Shown piece by piece: positions 34,401-46,578 of a DNA stretch of 64,000 nt (position 1 is the first letter of the stretch; each line of letters starts with the position of its first letter). The notes under the pieces were generated by a model that was not told the DNA's origin, did no database searches, and saw nothing but the letters and a program-made list of their open reading frames with translations. The stretch spans positions 1-64,000 of the forward strand of contig JASANC010002476.1 of assembly GCA_030248135.1 (NCBI GenBank), read 5' to 3'. This DNA comes from Theristus sp. LFF4_11 (lineage: Eukaryota; Nematoda; Chromadorea; Monhysterida; Xyalidae). The translations under genes and the position numbers were made by a program.

Positions 34401-35690
34401 CTCTTGCATAAAGGCACGTTTTTTGTTTCGAGCCCCTCAAAAGCAACAATTTAAGCAGCGGCGGAGTGTCCACTGCATGTGGTCAAATGTTTTTTTGTTT
34501 GTTTTTTTCGTATTTATATTTTTATCTATTTGTATCAAAAATGTGCTTTATATCAGTGTAACTTTATATTTTCGCAGCGTAACTGAACCCAAACTATGCC
34601 CAATCATTCGTTTTCAGTTGAGGAACTGTTGAAACACGGTCCAAAACTTAATTTTAATGTCAGCAAAGCCACGTCGCTGGGAAAGATCGATCCAGAAGAT
34701 ACGCCGTCGTCGCTTTTTTGACGAGGACGCAACAAAAAAATGGGATGAAACATGACGTCGCTGAACATGCCAACTTCCTCCAGACTAATAGCCACTTTTT
34801 TCGCGTTTTCAGTTCTAAAAACTCCAAAATCAAAACTCCAAAATTGAGATGAGCTCCAAAACAGATCCCTCAAAAAATTGGCAGAAATTGACTGCGCCGG
34901 TATTCAAGAGTTTATGATAATTCCAGCTGTTTTCAAGCCATGCAGGATAAAAGACAGTAGCACCCTGGAATTTATCCTTTCAAACGATTTTATTGTCCTC
35001 GAAAACTCGGCGTAATTCGAACCGTTTGCAAAAATGAAACAAAAAGATAGGGTGCCTTTTTTGTTTCTCTTTGCGGCAAACATGGAGTTTTTTTTACCAA
35101 GAACCAGCTTTGGCGTGAATGCTAATGCTGTTTAGTCTTTTTAATGAGTATGGCATGGTTATGGGACTTGTAACTACGCTTTCTGAGGTTTGATAGAACT
35201 ATACCAAAATTGAAAAATGCCATTTCCCCTTCACAGAATATGGAAAATTGATAAATGTAACAGAGACACAGCTTGGATGTTTTGTTCATATTGTGTCGCA
35301 CAAAAAATGTCGTTTTTTTATTGTAGCCGTTGTGTACTGTATGTTTGCTAATCCGTTTTGCTTACATGTATTATCCCGTAGGTTTTATTTTTTGTACACG
35401 TACATCAAACAAAACAGATGTTCAGATACAGTATCTGATTTGAATTGCGTGTTGTATTATTTTTCATTATCTGTTTTTTATTTTAAACGCACCCGAAGTT
35501 TTTTTCTTTGCAGCGGCGCGCGTCGGTGCAGCCTGGAAGCAGCCGGCGAACGATTCAGCGCATCTGTGACTCACGAGCAAAACACGCGTTTCAATTGGTA
35601 GACGACTCCCGTTGCATCACACAAAAAATTTCAGCTGATTGCTGCTGTGCACAAGAAACAAAACATGCATGCAATATAAGACAGTCCTTG
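31453..35690. other. intergenic, no gene seen
   Basis: AT-rich. Two diverged direct repeats sit at about 32360-32470 and 32545-32650 (sharing CAGGAAACATTTTTG). Short ORFs here do not look coding. Confidence 0.45.
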
Positions 35691-35697
35691 TAGTCTC

Positions 35698-36698
35698 CAT
35701 CAAGGCGGGGTCAGTGGCAGACTAGGAGTTGATTTTTTCAAGGATGCCAAGATAATTGCCAATCGTGTGTGCAAGAGAGAAAGAATGAACGGAATAGCAC
35801 GAAGAATCAAGTAGTTAAAAATAACACGTCAAATTTGGCACATAATTGGGTTTCTGAACGTTTTTTTGTCAATTAAATTTCGCGCGCTCCTTCTCTCAAT
35901 TCTCTCAATTTATTCTCTCTCCTTGCACCCTGAAAAAAGCTGCCATGTTTACTCGGCCATTCCGTATAACCTGATATATTCATGTGCGGTCGCCAGGCCA
36001 ATGCTAGCGGATTTTTTTGGCTTCGGCTCTGTTACACAGCGACTTTAGTCGGATTTCTGCTGAACTTTTGCACTTCTCTAAGTTATTATTTTATGTTGAA
36101 CATCTGCTGACACTTTTATTCTCTACTTTACGTGCAATTGCACCAGGTAATTGCACTTTTTGCATGGTGTGTTGCAGCTGTTTTTTGTTTGTACAAACAT
36201 AATTTTTATTAGAAAGAATATAACATGCATATTGCTTATATTGCTGTCACCTTGAACTGATCATAGCAAAAGTTTATGTGAAGAAATGTCAAGTTGTAAG
36301 TACAATGTCGCAAACGGATGTTTGCTGTGCTGTTTATAAAAACTTGAAACACAATAAAACACACTAAAATGTATAGTAATTTAAAAAAAATGAATGAGTG
36401 AATAAAAGAATGATGGATACCGTAATTGGTGTTTAAACAAAAGTGCGGTTGGAACATACGGTATGGCCGATTAAACATGGCAGCTTTTTTCAGGGTTCAA
36501 GGAGCGCGCGAATTTTGAATGTAAGAAAAAAGACGCTCAGAAATCAAATTGTGTGCCAAGTTTGACGCGTTTTTTTAACTAACGGATCATCCGCGCTATT
36601 TTGTTCATTCTTTTCCCTTTGCACACATGATTGGGAATTATGTTTGCATTTTTGAAAAAAGACAGCTCCTAGTCTGCGACGGATCCCGCCTTGATGAA
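35698..36698. mobile_element. TIR element with about 270-bp inverted arms
   Basis: The left arm (35698-35975) and right arm (about 36455-36698) are inverted copies, from CATCAAGGCGGG at the outer edge to AAAAAGCTGCCATGTTTA inside. A further arm-only copy is inside the solo LTR at about 49630-49850. No transposase is recognised in the middle 480 bp. Confidence 0.65.
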
Positions 36699-36830
36699 TT
36701 GCCTCCTTTATTCGGCCATACTGTACATACATAATAGGAATATGTGAATATATACCTTGACACAAAAAACATTCTCCCCATTAAGTGCCAAAAACCAGAA
36801 AGTGGCGTCACTGCCACCAGCACTGCCACT

Positions 36831-38977
36831 TCAGAGCACGAGCGCGCCAGCGTACCAGGCCGTCAACGAGTCTCCTTTGTCGACGACCGTCCATTTCTCG
36901 GTGACCGTGTCGTATCGCTCGACGGGTCGCCTTGGCGCGAGCCAGTTCGTCAAGCCGCCGACCACCAGGAGGCTTTGTTCGCCTTTGCTCAGCATCTGGT
37001 GGTCACGGCGCGGCGCACGCAGACGCCCGGCTGGCAGCCACTGGTCGCTCGTCACGTCGTAGCGCCACGTTTTCTCCTCCACTTGATTGCCGTGCCAGCC
37101 GCCGCTGACGTAGCTGCAAATTACAATGCGGACAGCCGCTGCTGTGCACTGAAAACTGAGTGCTACCACAAACGCTACTAAAATCCCGTGTCATATCTCT
37201 GCAAAACAAAGTTCGTGTGAGTGCCCCTGTTTTGTCAGTGAAAAGCTCAGAACACTGGTGCCCGCCCCCTTACCAGACAGTGTGGGGCTCAGAGGAGCCT
37301 AGGACGCGCCCCTCTTAATTTCGTTATTCATACATATCCAATAAACCGGCGAAGACACATTACACAATGATGTACATTCGGGGCCGGTTTGAAAGAAGTT
37401 TTTACTATTTTAAAAAAAAATGAAAAAATATGCCAAGCATCGTGCGCTCTTGTTTGCGCCGGAGTTTTAAATTTAAAAAATTAACGTGAAGTTTGATAAC
37501 GCACGCACATTGAAGGTGGGTGCAGCTGTGGACCAGCGGTCGCAGCGTGATGTGAGACTCCTTTTGGCAGAGAGCGACAGCGTTGCCAGCGATTGGTGAC
37601 CAGGTTGAATGCGAACACGTCGGCGCAGTCAATGCCTCAAGAATAAAGTTGTTCTTTATTTTTTTGAAGATGTTCGTATTACACCGCTGCCATCCGTTCA
37701 TGTTGTGAACGTGTCCAACGTTGCAATTATGTTTCATGCTGTACGTTGACAGTTTTGTGCGGATTTTCTAAAACTTAACTCCATAAAATTTTAAATTTAC
37801 ACAGATAAATTTAAATTTGTTAAGTACCAATGCAAATGTTGTGACACTATGGATGGATTTCTTGGATTTCCAAACGAGTTTTTTTTATAAGAGGGAGGGA
37901 CCAAAGCTTTGCAAAAACGCGTTTCCAAATCGACTACCGAAAGTCTCACCGTATTTCGCGCCGCCCACGAAGAACACGGTGTCGCCGAGCAACGTGGCCG
38001 CCGTGTTGCTGTTCAGCCGATCGCCCGGGAACGCGTCACCACTGTCGGGCGTCACCAGGGTCCATTCGTTGGTGGCGTGTCGCAAGCGCTCGTGCACCAC
38101 GCCTGCGTTGTTGTTGCCGAAGATGTGCACCCAGCCATCGAACGCAGTCACCGCCTCCAGCTCGTTCAAGTGCGCGAATTTCGCTGTCTGCCTCCACCGG
38201 TGCTCCTGGAGGTCGAACACGCCGAGGCGATTGGTGTTCTCGTTTTCGCTCGTCAGATAGACAAACTCTTTGACGTCGCTTTTCAGCTCGAGATTCGAGT
38301 GAATAGCGCCAATTGGTGGTTTGGATTGGTGGAGTTCGTTTTCGGAGAGCATCAAGTCAGACGTTAGAGGTGGCGGTGGTGGAGGCACGTTGGTGACCGT
38401 GCGAATGAGCCCTGAGATACAGTCGAGTGCTTTATGGGGATCAACCAAATATATAGTAGGCACTGTGCGTGATTGTGCATAGCAGCGAACAGCAACATTG
38501 GAAACATGGACACGGACAATTACTTTAGAATGCTGCAACGGTTTATTCAATTCATAAAACGTATGTAACCTGGTCGCATCGTGTATTTTCGAAATTCCTC
38601 TGGAACATCGGCGAGCTTTTGCAGAACATTTGGCTTGTATAGCTGATACATGTTCACGGTGGCCCCATTGAACAGCAGCAGTTTGAGTTCTGTGACATTT
38701 TGGACGAAAAAGAGGATTGACTGTTTTTACAAAAACAGAAAAAGCTGGAAAGGTTGTCACTGAAAAGCCGCGACCCTTTTTGTGTTTGCTCTTATTTGTT
38801 CGGAAAGTAGCGAAACCGAAACGCGACCAACCGTCAACGGGTGCACACGACGTCGAGTTACCAGGCGACACCTCGATCATCGGGGACACCCGTGGACTGT
38901 GGCGAACGCTCGCTGGCACTTCGAACGAGAACCGGCCGCACGCGGACGCATCGTGCGGCTGCTGGTGAATGGGGCTG

Positions 38978-39021
<44 letters not shown>

Positions 39022-39039
39022 ATGCTGCTGCTGATGCTG

Positions 39040-39087
<48 letters not shown>

Positions 39088-41047
39088 ATGCTGCTGCTGA
39101 TGCTGATGCTGATGCTGTTGCTGATGCTGATGCTGATGCTGATGCGGCTGCTGCTGCTGATGCTGCTGCTTGTTCTCTTTGTCGTGCTGCGTGTGGTGAA
39201 GCCCGTACTCCTCGGCGTCACTGGCGCAGTCGCCAATTAGCAGGATGCCGTGCGCGTCGCAGTGTTCGTCGCAGGCGGTGCCGTCCTGAAAATGTTGAAC
39301 AATTCAGCAAATCATGTCACTAGAACTGAATGAACGGTCACCAGCCTAAAAACCGCAAGGAATCGCAACGTATTCTGTTGCACTTTGTGGTGCAGTAGCT
39401 GATGACTAAACAAGTCTGTGTTATTGTCCGTACACACTGTATGTGCAACTATCCCCTCCAGCTATTCGTTTGTCGGAGTGCATTTGCTAACCTGTTCACA
39501 GTCGTGCGTTCGCCGCTTGATATTTGGTGTATTTGGGGTGGTGGACGCTTGCGCTGTTGAACACTCGTCTGATATCTGCTCCTCAAAATAATCGCCTTTC
39601 TTGAGCCAAAACTACAATTGGAGAAAAGTGCGCTTTCTGTGCATTTAGAAGGTGGAGTATGATCAGTAATTGTGAAAGTTATGTGCTAAATAAGAATGGG
39701 CATTTTTCAGAAGAGACACAATGTAGATACACGAACAGGAGTCATATAGTTTGTTGTAGCATTGGGCGCGCCCAGAGCTGCTTGTCTATGATTCACCATT
39801 CGGTTGTGACCAACAAAACGCAAGTGACTCGCAATTCACATGCATGTATTCGTGCGCGTGTATCGCCTGCAGCCCGCCAACCCCCGGTACAATCATTCGC
39901 TCCAGGGCCGACTCAATCTCGCGATCAACGAGCTCATCGAACTCGTCCTTGTTGAAGTCGTGCTGCTGCTGTTCCGCCGTGATACTCTCGTAGACAAAGT
40001 GCACTCTCTCGCTGATGCGCGCGCGGTGATTCGCTGCGCAAAACAAGTCGCTTTGCAATGCCACACAATCTATGTGTTCCATGATGTCTGGTAAATGCCA
40101 CCTGATAACGGTATATTTAATGTGTACCCATAAATGCTCCACTAAAATGTGTCGTTCGTTGTCCTAAATTATTTTGCTACATAATTTTTCACATGCTCTG
40201 GTAAGTTCCATTAGTGTTTCCCATATACTCCCAAATGTTTCCTCAACATTCCCCCTTGTGTTCCAAGTTTTGCAAAGATTCCGAAAACTTTATTCACGAA
40301 TGTGCACCAAACGCACCAAGCAACACGCCGATGGCCCCATGGACGACGCTGCAAATCACTCGCGAGTCGTGGTCCAACGTGGCTGCACTGCTCATTGTTG
40401 AGCAAAATGACTGCAATGCGATCACTGCGATCTGTTTACGGGACTCTGTTTTGCACTACATATTGTATAAATGTTACAAAAAGCAAGATACTAAATCAAA
40501 GCTGAGTCAAGGTTTAAAAAAAGTTTTCAAAGGTTTAAATCCCAACTTTGAGTATTCAAAGTACATATGCCAAGTGATCCTATTCCGGTTTTATTTCAAC
40601 GTTTCTTTGCTATCATGAAAAGAAACAAAATGTGACTAGAGCAATGAGCATATTATCGTGGCAATGCTGGCTGAAAACACCGGGACCGGATCTTTACGCC
40701 ACATGGATTTTGGATTTTAAAATCCCTGCAAAACCGCAGTTGTTTCCGACCATTCTTCGAACGCAGGAATCTGTGAGATCGCGCAGCCTTTGAGCGTCCA
40801 GCGTGTCTGACAGACGTGGACAAACAACCTGCAAGTGAACGAGGTCGGGTAGAAACAAGCCGAAAATTGGAGCATTTAGCAACTCAATCACCTGAACTTT
40901 CTCAACAATCTCGGCGCGATATTCCTCCACAAGTTCGCACGCCGTAAGCAAAATGATGCCGCCGATCTCAATTTTCTGCATGTCGCTGCTGCTAATTTGG
41001 CTACTGGGTCTATTACTACCAGTGACTACTGTGGATTGCTGATTCAT
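36831..41047 (-). CDS. BTB/BACK-Kelch (KLHL-type) protein with Gln/His-rich insert
   Basis: Exons: 41047-40735, 40087-39891, 39285-38862, 38689-38570, 38411-37950, 37635-37509, 37113-36831; phases agree, 641 residues from the ATG at 41047. Residues about 25-100 match the second half of a BTB domain and the start of BACK (VEKVQVIELLNAP, LSDTLDAQRLRDLTDS); the next exon is BACK-like (FNKDEFDELVDREI). Then comes a Gln/His tract of about 65 codons, a Pro run, and about five Kelch repeats (VFFVGGAKYG, VFAFNLVTNRWQRC, IYVSGGWHGN, TWRYDVTSDQW, VERYDTVTEKW). KLHL proteins commonly act as Cul3 ubiquitin-ligase adaptors. The first half of BTB is not seen and the last Kelch blade looks unfinished, so further exons on either side are possible. 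The acceptor for exon 4 could instead be 38720. Confidence 0.82.
38976..39171. repeat. CAG/CAT (CTG/ATG) trinucleotide tract coding for Gln/His
   Basis: An uninterrupted run of about 65 trinucleotides, mainly CAG with regular CAT on the minus strand and one CCG. It is in frame with exon sequence on both sides (KENKQQHQ before, HSPIHQQPHD after), so it is translated as a Gln/His tract within the Kelch gene. Confidence 0.85.
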
Positions 41048-42033
41048 CAATCAATTATGACACCGGCATCATGTCTGCAAAAGAAAACTTAGTAAAAAGT
41101 CATGATAAACACCAAAATGAGAAGTCTAAACAATTTTTAAAAGACACATTTCCCAAATGACAACAAAAAATGCAGTTACAATGCAGTTATTTAAACTAAG
41201 CAAAAAACTTGTGTAATAATTGTTGCATATATCAATCAGTTTCAGGCAAAATCACCACCTGCAAAACCGCCTAAGGATTCCAGCAAAAACAAATCTACAA
41301 GTATCAAAGTACGGTTGGCCTGCGCAAATCAATCAAACCCACACGATTCAAATGCAGTCCAAAATGTAGCCCTATTCAAAAGTTACAGTTTGAGGAAGTC
41401 TTTATTGACAGCGACAACCAAGACCGAGTTACATACCATTAGAAAACAGGGTGCCAACATGCTTTCGGCCAAGCATGCAGCATGCCAATTGAAAAACACT
41501 GACAATATGAATTTTAATGCAACGTTCTTTTCAGATGTTTTTGAAATAATTTCAGTTGTCTGGTTCTTCTGATGGTATCGTGTGTAGCAGTCACCATACG
41601 CTGCAAAACTGTCAGTTATAATATTAACAATGTGGCTGAGGCTGATAATGCCATGTTCAAGAATAATGATTTCATCTTGATTGCCACAATGTCACAAGTC
41701 CATTATTTTAGCGAGGTTGTGATCGGAGCATTGATTATCCGAAATTCGAAAGCTCGAAAATTTCGATTGCTCGAAAGCTGAAATGTGAAAATTTATTTAA
41801 TTTCAAACATTTTTCAAGTGGTTTCACTAAAAAGTACACGTTTCTCAAAACGTTACGAAAACCCGAGGTGTATACCCGCATACGTGCATGCCTCAAGGGA
41901 TTCCCCGGCGTCTGTATACTGAAGTCAAATTCGCTTTTATTCCACATACAATGTAAGATAAAGCAGAAGCATGCTGCAGTTGAATGTCAAAAACTCTGCC
42001 TTACCCAGTCTCACTCACTGGTCACTATAAGCG

Positions 42034-43377
42034 CCATTCATGGAGGTTGAAGCGCGCTGAAGCGCGCTGACGCGCTTCACTTTGCTACACATTCACGAAG
42101 CAAAAAAACAGCGCGCTTCAGCGTGCGTCAGCGCGCTTCAGTTTTGGAGCACATGCGCATTCACGGACGCGCGCGCTGAAGCGCGCTGAAGCGCGCTGAC
42201 CAGCTTCATCGTGAATGAAGAAATGAAGCTGCGTCAGCCGCTGCGGCTTTTTAGGTTTTTTGCCCATTCACGAACGCGCGCGCTGAAGCGCGCTGACGCG
42301 CGCTGAAGTGCGCTATCATGAATGATGAAATGAAGCTGCGTCAGCCGCTGCGGCATTTGATGTCCGGACATCAAATTTGTGTGTGCAAAATCGCTGATTA
42401 TGTTGCTGTCAGTGACAATCTTTCACAAATGTTGCAAGACTTTTTTGTTAAATCATTTAGCACTTTTCTGACAGATTCTGAACAGTATTGTATAGCGTAA
42501 TTAGTCTCAAAATAAGTGTGACAGTGAGAATACGAATACTCAACAAAGCATAAAAGTAGTGCAAGAAATTTATGTGAAATTTATGTGAACTGTACCCGTG
42601 CGACGGTGTGGGGTACTGATTTGCGCAGCCCTTAAAACCGGTGTGCAGCCCGCAAGAACAAGCTTTGCTAGCTTTGCTTCATTGCAAAAAAAGTTTCCTC
42701 AACGGCAGCACATGATTAGTGAATGTTGCACAAATCAAAAGATCAAAACATTCACTGAAACGGCGAAAACAACGAATCGAAGCGGTATATAGTGTGTACT
42801 AAACAGCACGTACGGAGACAACACAGACAACAGCACAAAACGATAAAACTGAATGACATTTAATGAACAAACACCTAGAGAGGTTCCCACCTGTCAACTA
42901 CTATAGTGCAGTGGTAACATGTTGTGCCTGTCAGCACAGAGGCCAAAGTTCGAAACCCGTCTGAGCCCAGTTGCTTTTATCGTTTTTATCTGTTGGTTTC
43001 TTTCACAAACGCAGCACAATAAAACTTACTGTATTCCTCAATTAATTTAATTTTACCACAATTAAATTCATTCCCTTTTTGGTCTGCATCTATCACAATT
43101 GAAAGCGCAGAAATTATGCAAATACGTTTCATTTTTCAGACAAGCCGCTGCGGCATTTGGGGTCCAGACATCAAAAGCCGCAGCGGCTGACGCAGCTTCA
43201 TTTCTTCATTCATGATGAAGCTGGTCAGCGCGCTTCAGCGCGCTTCAGCGCGCGCGTTCGTGAATGGACAAAAAACCTAAAAAGCCGCAGCGGCTGACGC
43301 AGCTTCATTTCTTCATTCATGATGAAGCTGGTCAGCGCGCGTCAGCGCGCTTCAGCGCGCGCTTGCATGAATGGGCC
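42034..43377. mobile_element. foldback-like element FB3 with GAAGCGCGCT arms
   Basis: Left arm about 42034-42360 and right arm about 43143-43377 are inverted. Each has tandem GAAGCGCGCTGA-type units, CATTCAYG hairpin modules, and a shared AAGCTGCGTCAGCCGCTGCGG segment. The outer edges read CCATTCATG. The middle (about 780 bp) includes a tRNA-like sequence at 42903-42966 and no credible gene. Confidence 0.65.
42903..42966 (+). other. tRNA-like sequence inside FB3
   Basis: TAGTGCAGTGG fits an A box, AGTTCGAAACC fits a B box 35 bp later, and TGTGC/GCACA can form an anticodon-like stem with a 6-nt loop. Acceptor pairing is poor, so this is probably a SINE head or tRNA relic. Confidence 0.4.
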
Positions 43378-43399
43378 TATACGGTTTTTATACCGTGCT

Positions 43400-46010
43400 G
43401 GGTCTCAACGCGATTTCACCACAGCATTTAGTTTGAACGTCAATGAAAGCTCTTTTTGTTAATAGTCAAAAGCAAATGAGACCTATTTTTTCATTTTCTA
43501 TCTCTTTGAGAACCATGGACCTGCGTGTGTATCAAGATTGCATTGAAATCGGCAAGTGGTTGAAGAAAAGAATACCACGCTCGAAAACTGGGTAACAGAG
43601 TTTTCAACAACTTTCACTGTCACGAAAAAACTGCAAGCAAATAAAATTGAATACAATGCGGAAACACAAGTTTAGCCTCCGAGAACCCGAAAATTGCTGC
43701 ACCATGCATTCACTCACAAACAAGCGCACAAGTATTCTGGGTTTGTTTAGTTTTCATCAGTTAAAATGTGGTAAAGGAGGGAACAAAAGTTAGCACACTT
43801 TCCTTCATTATTATACCAACCAGGCAACCACAAAAAGTAGTTTTTGCATGTACTCTTGTCATGAACAGCAACAACACGATCTGACAATCCAAGTAGCGTG
43901 CAACTGATTGTTTTTGCTGGGCTTGTGGCCACCGTAGTAAACGACGTAGCACTAAATTGAATTTGAACATTTGAACAGAAACGAATAAAAACCAGTGCAA
44001 GTAGATAGACTTGTTTGGTTTTTGTGGGAACAGCAAAAGCAGAAAATAGTTCAACTTCACAGTTGCTCTTCCGAAAAGCAGAAAGCAAATGGAAAAGTGG
44101 ACACAAATCTAATTTGGATTCGACCATGACTTTGATACTAAAAAAACTGCGACAAAAAGACGAAAAAACATCATGCAGGAGATATCACCTGCTTCTTCTC
44201 TGCTTTAAACTTTTCACATCCTAACACTTTATTAGCGGAGAACCAGCCTGCAAATTTTCCGGCGTTTACGCCTCCGTGTTAACCTGGAACCGCAGAGTGC
44301 CTAACTTCCCAAACTTTTTTATACTCCGGTTGCTGTGTTCATTCATTGCCAAGATGCATGTGCAAAAAACAGCGAAGCAACAAGTGGCTGCTGAGTTTGG
44401 AGTTTGCCATGCGAACAAAATGACAAATTGGCTATTCAAACAAGCCATTCGCGGTCAACAGACTCGGCAACAAAAACTCGGCCTCTGGTGTTTGGTGCGT
44501 TTTTTCTCGGGTGCTTTCACTCGTGTATTTTATTTGATGAAGGTTTCATTGGCTATTTTCGCTTGTCTTTTGTCAACAAAAAGGCAGTGGGCTGAAAGCG
44601 AGAATTTGAGCAAATTGTTCCCGACAGAACTTTGAGCCAGCTGGACAGAAAATAATGCCGGAAAACAAATGGCAGAAAGCAGACTTCTGCGCGTCACAAG
44701 TCATATGCGTCAAAAAGCGCAGTTTCGAGCATACGACAGTTCCACTCCCATGATTTGTTGCAACCAACGTGTTTCTTTCCACCCAACCCGAAGTTTTTTT
44801 GGAGCATTCTCAAAAGCTGAAATCGCGACGGAAGAAGATCGCTGAGTTCAAAAATGACCAAAGAAAATGTTGCCCAACTTTCTACTGTGCCCTAGACGCA
44901 AATGTGGTGAAGATAAAAATGGTCAAAAACCATTAATAAGTTCAAAACGCTTCGAAAATGAAAACACTCGGTTCCCCCGAATTGCGAGAACTCAAAAATT
45001 CCCGGCGAGAACTCTGTCGGCACGCGTCTTCTCACTGTGCAATTTTTAACTCATAAAGTTCAACTAAAAGTCGAATTGTTGAAGAATCCAGAGAGAATTA
45101 AAGAATGACGAGATTTATTTCACGCAGATTAAAAATTTAGTCACAGACCTAAAAAACGACGACAAAATCAAGTTGCAACAACAAGATTTCTCGTAATCTA
45201 AAAACTTCAAGAACTAGTCGCGTTGCAACAAATATTTTCTGGCAAAGTCAACAAGACCAAAGACAGAAAGAAGCCGAATAAAAACGTTGTATGATGTATT
45301 TCAAGGCACGACTTTGGCGGCATACACCGCAGCAACAACAGCACTCAAGCGCCAGAAAGCAGGACGGGAAACTGGTGCGCCGTGGTCGTGGTTACTTTAG
45401 CGTTTCGTTGCTTTTATAGGAAGCTAACTAATGTTAGCATAACACAACGTATGTATCTGGCTTTTTTACACACAACACAACTCAGTGTGCATTTGGCGTG
45501 TCGCGGGTAAAGTTTTTGTTGCTTCACTGCCTGCAGAAACAGAAAATGGAAAATTCGTGGTCTCTAGTGACCAAATGACACCATCTGCAGCTAACTACCT
45601 GCACGCAAACCAACCTGCTTTGAAAATTTAGCGCACATTTGGTTGACTGACATTATTACAAGCATATTATAGTACTAAAAAGGCATTATGCGTACCTGTG
45701 CAACCCAAAAACAAATCTCAGTTTGAAAAATCAACACGAAACAACCGAAAGCTTGCTGCCTCTTTCGTTGCGTGACTGAGCACGATTAGCAGCATTTGTA
45801 GCACCATTGGCTGTGAGCGTCATGCAACCGTGACACGTTCGATAATGCGCGTGATTCCCAAAATGTCTTGGGCATTTGGTTGTTACTCCGCAACAACACT
45901 TGGGTTCAATGATAAATTTAAAGCAAACATAATAAACTTCATTGATTGGAGGCTATAAACTTTATTCCACAACTCGTGGGATGCCTGTGTCTGTGTGTTT
46001 ATTTGTGACT
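43400..46010. other. intergenic, no gene seen
   Basis: AT-rich; ORFs up to 126 codons occur on both strands but have hydrophobic, repeat-free, non-homologous translations and lack exon-like splice sites. Confidence 0.4.
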
Positions 46011-46017
46011 GTCCGTT

Positions 46018-46190
46018 GCGACGAGTACCGGAAATACGGTACGGTAGCCGGGTACCGAACTTTGTTTCAATATCGTACCGAGTACCGTATCGTAAATTGT
46101 ACACGCCTCTGAGATAACCGGGTACCGTACCGTAAAAAAATTTCCATACCTGAACCGTACCGTCACTTTCAAAATCCGTACCGTCGCACG
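46018..46190. repeat. GGTACGG/CCGTACC-rich block with a hAT-like right end
   Basis: Many overlapping GGTACGGTA and TACCGTACC motifs, both strands, with GTACACGCCTCTG in the middle, which resembles the right terminus of the hAT element at 11664. No matching left end was found. Confidence 0.45.
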
Positions 46191-46193
46191 CTA

Positions 46194-46344
46194 CAGTCGT
46201 ACTCTAAATTATAGGGAATCAGCTGATTGTTTGAAAGGCTTTCTGTGCAAACCAAACTCCGTCCCCACAGCAATACTGCACAGAAAGCATGCATACCGTA
46301 ATACCAACCAATCAGCTGATTTCCTATAAATTAGAGTTCGACTG
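46194..46344. mobile_element. TA-site palindromic MITE, copy 2
   Basis: Inverted ends CAGTCGTACTCTAAATTATA and its counterpart, flanked by TA, with the AATCAGCTGATT core. Family members are at 12044 and 25782. Confidence 0.85.
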
Positions 46345-46578
46345 TACTGCCCAACATACGATTGAAATTGAGAGTGCAAACAGTGCAAGTGCGGTCTTCA
46401 AATTGTAACGTTTTTTACCGTGCCTGCGACAATATTTTCCTGGGTATTTTTGATCCCCATTCCTTCGAAAAGAACAGTCAAGCACAAGCTGTTCAGTTAA
46501 GCTTCAATACTACTTTATTACTTTTCCTTGGTGGTAATGCAAAATAAGTGCACAGCAGCACTTCCTGTTCATGACTAG

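Noticed and set aside
38782..39323. Leu/Met-rich and Ala/Asp-rich ORFs on the plus strand and a Ser-rich ORF on the minus strand
   Set aside because: All are other-frame readings of the CAG/CAT tract; the minus-strand Gln/His frame is the one in phase with flanking Kelch-gene exon sequence.
40211..40430. Extra BACK-domain exon on the minus strand near 40.3 kb
   Set aside because: An acceptor-like GATTTGCAG exists, but no frame continues the BACK domain and the flanking exons already join in phase.
43747..44635. ORFs of 126 and 119 codons as genes
   Set aside because: Hydrophobic, AT-driven composition, overlapping on both strands, no splice-compatible neighbours.
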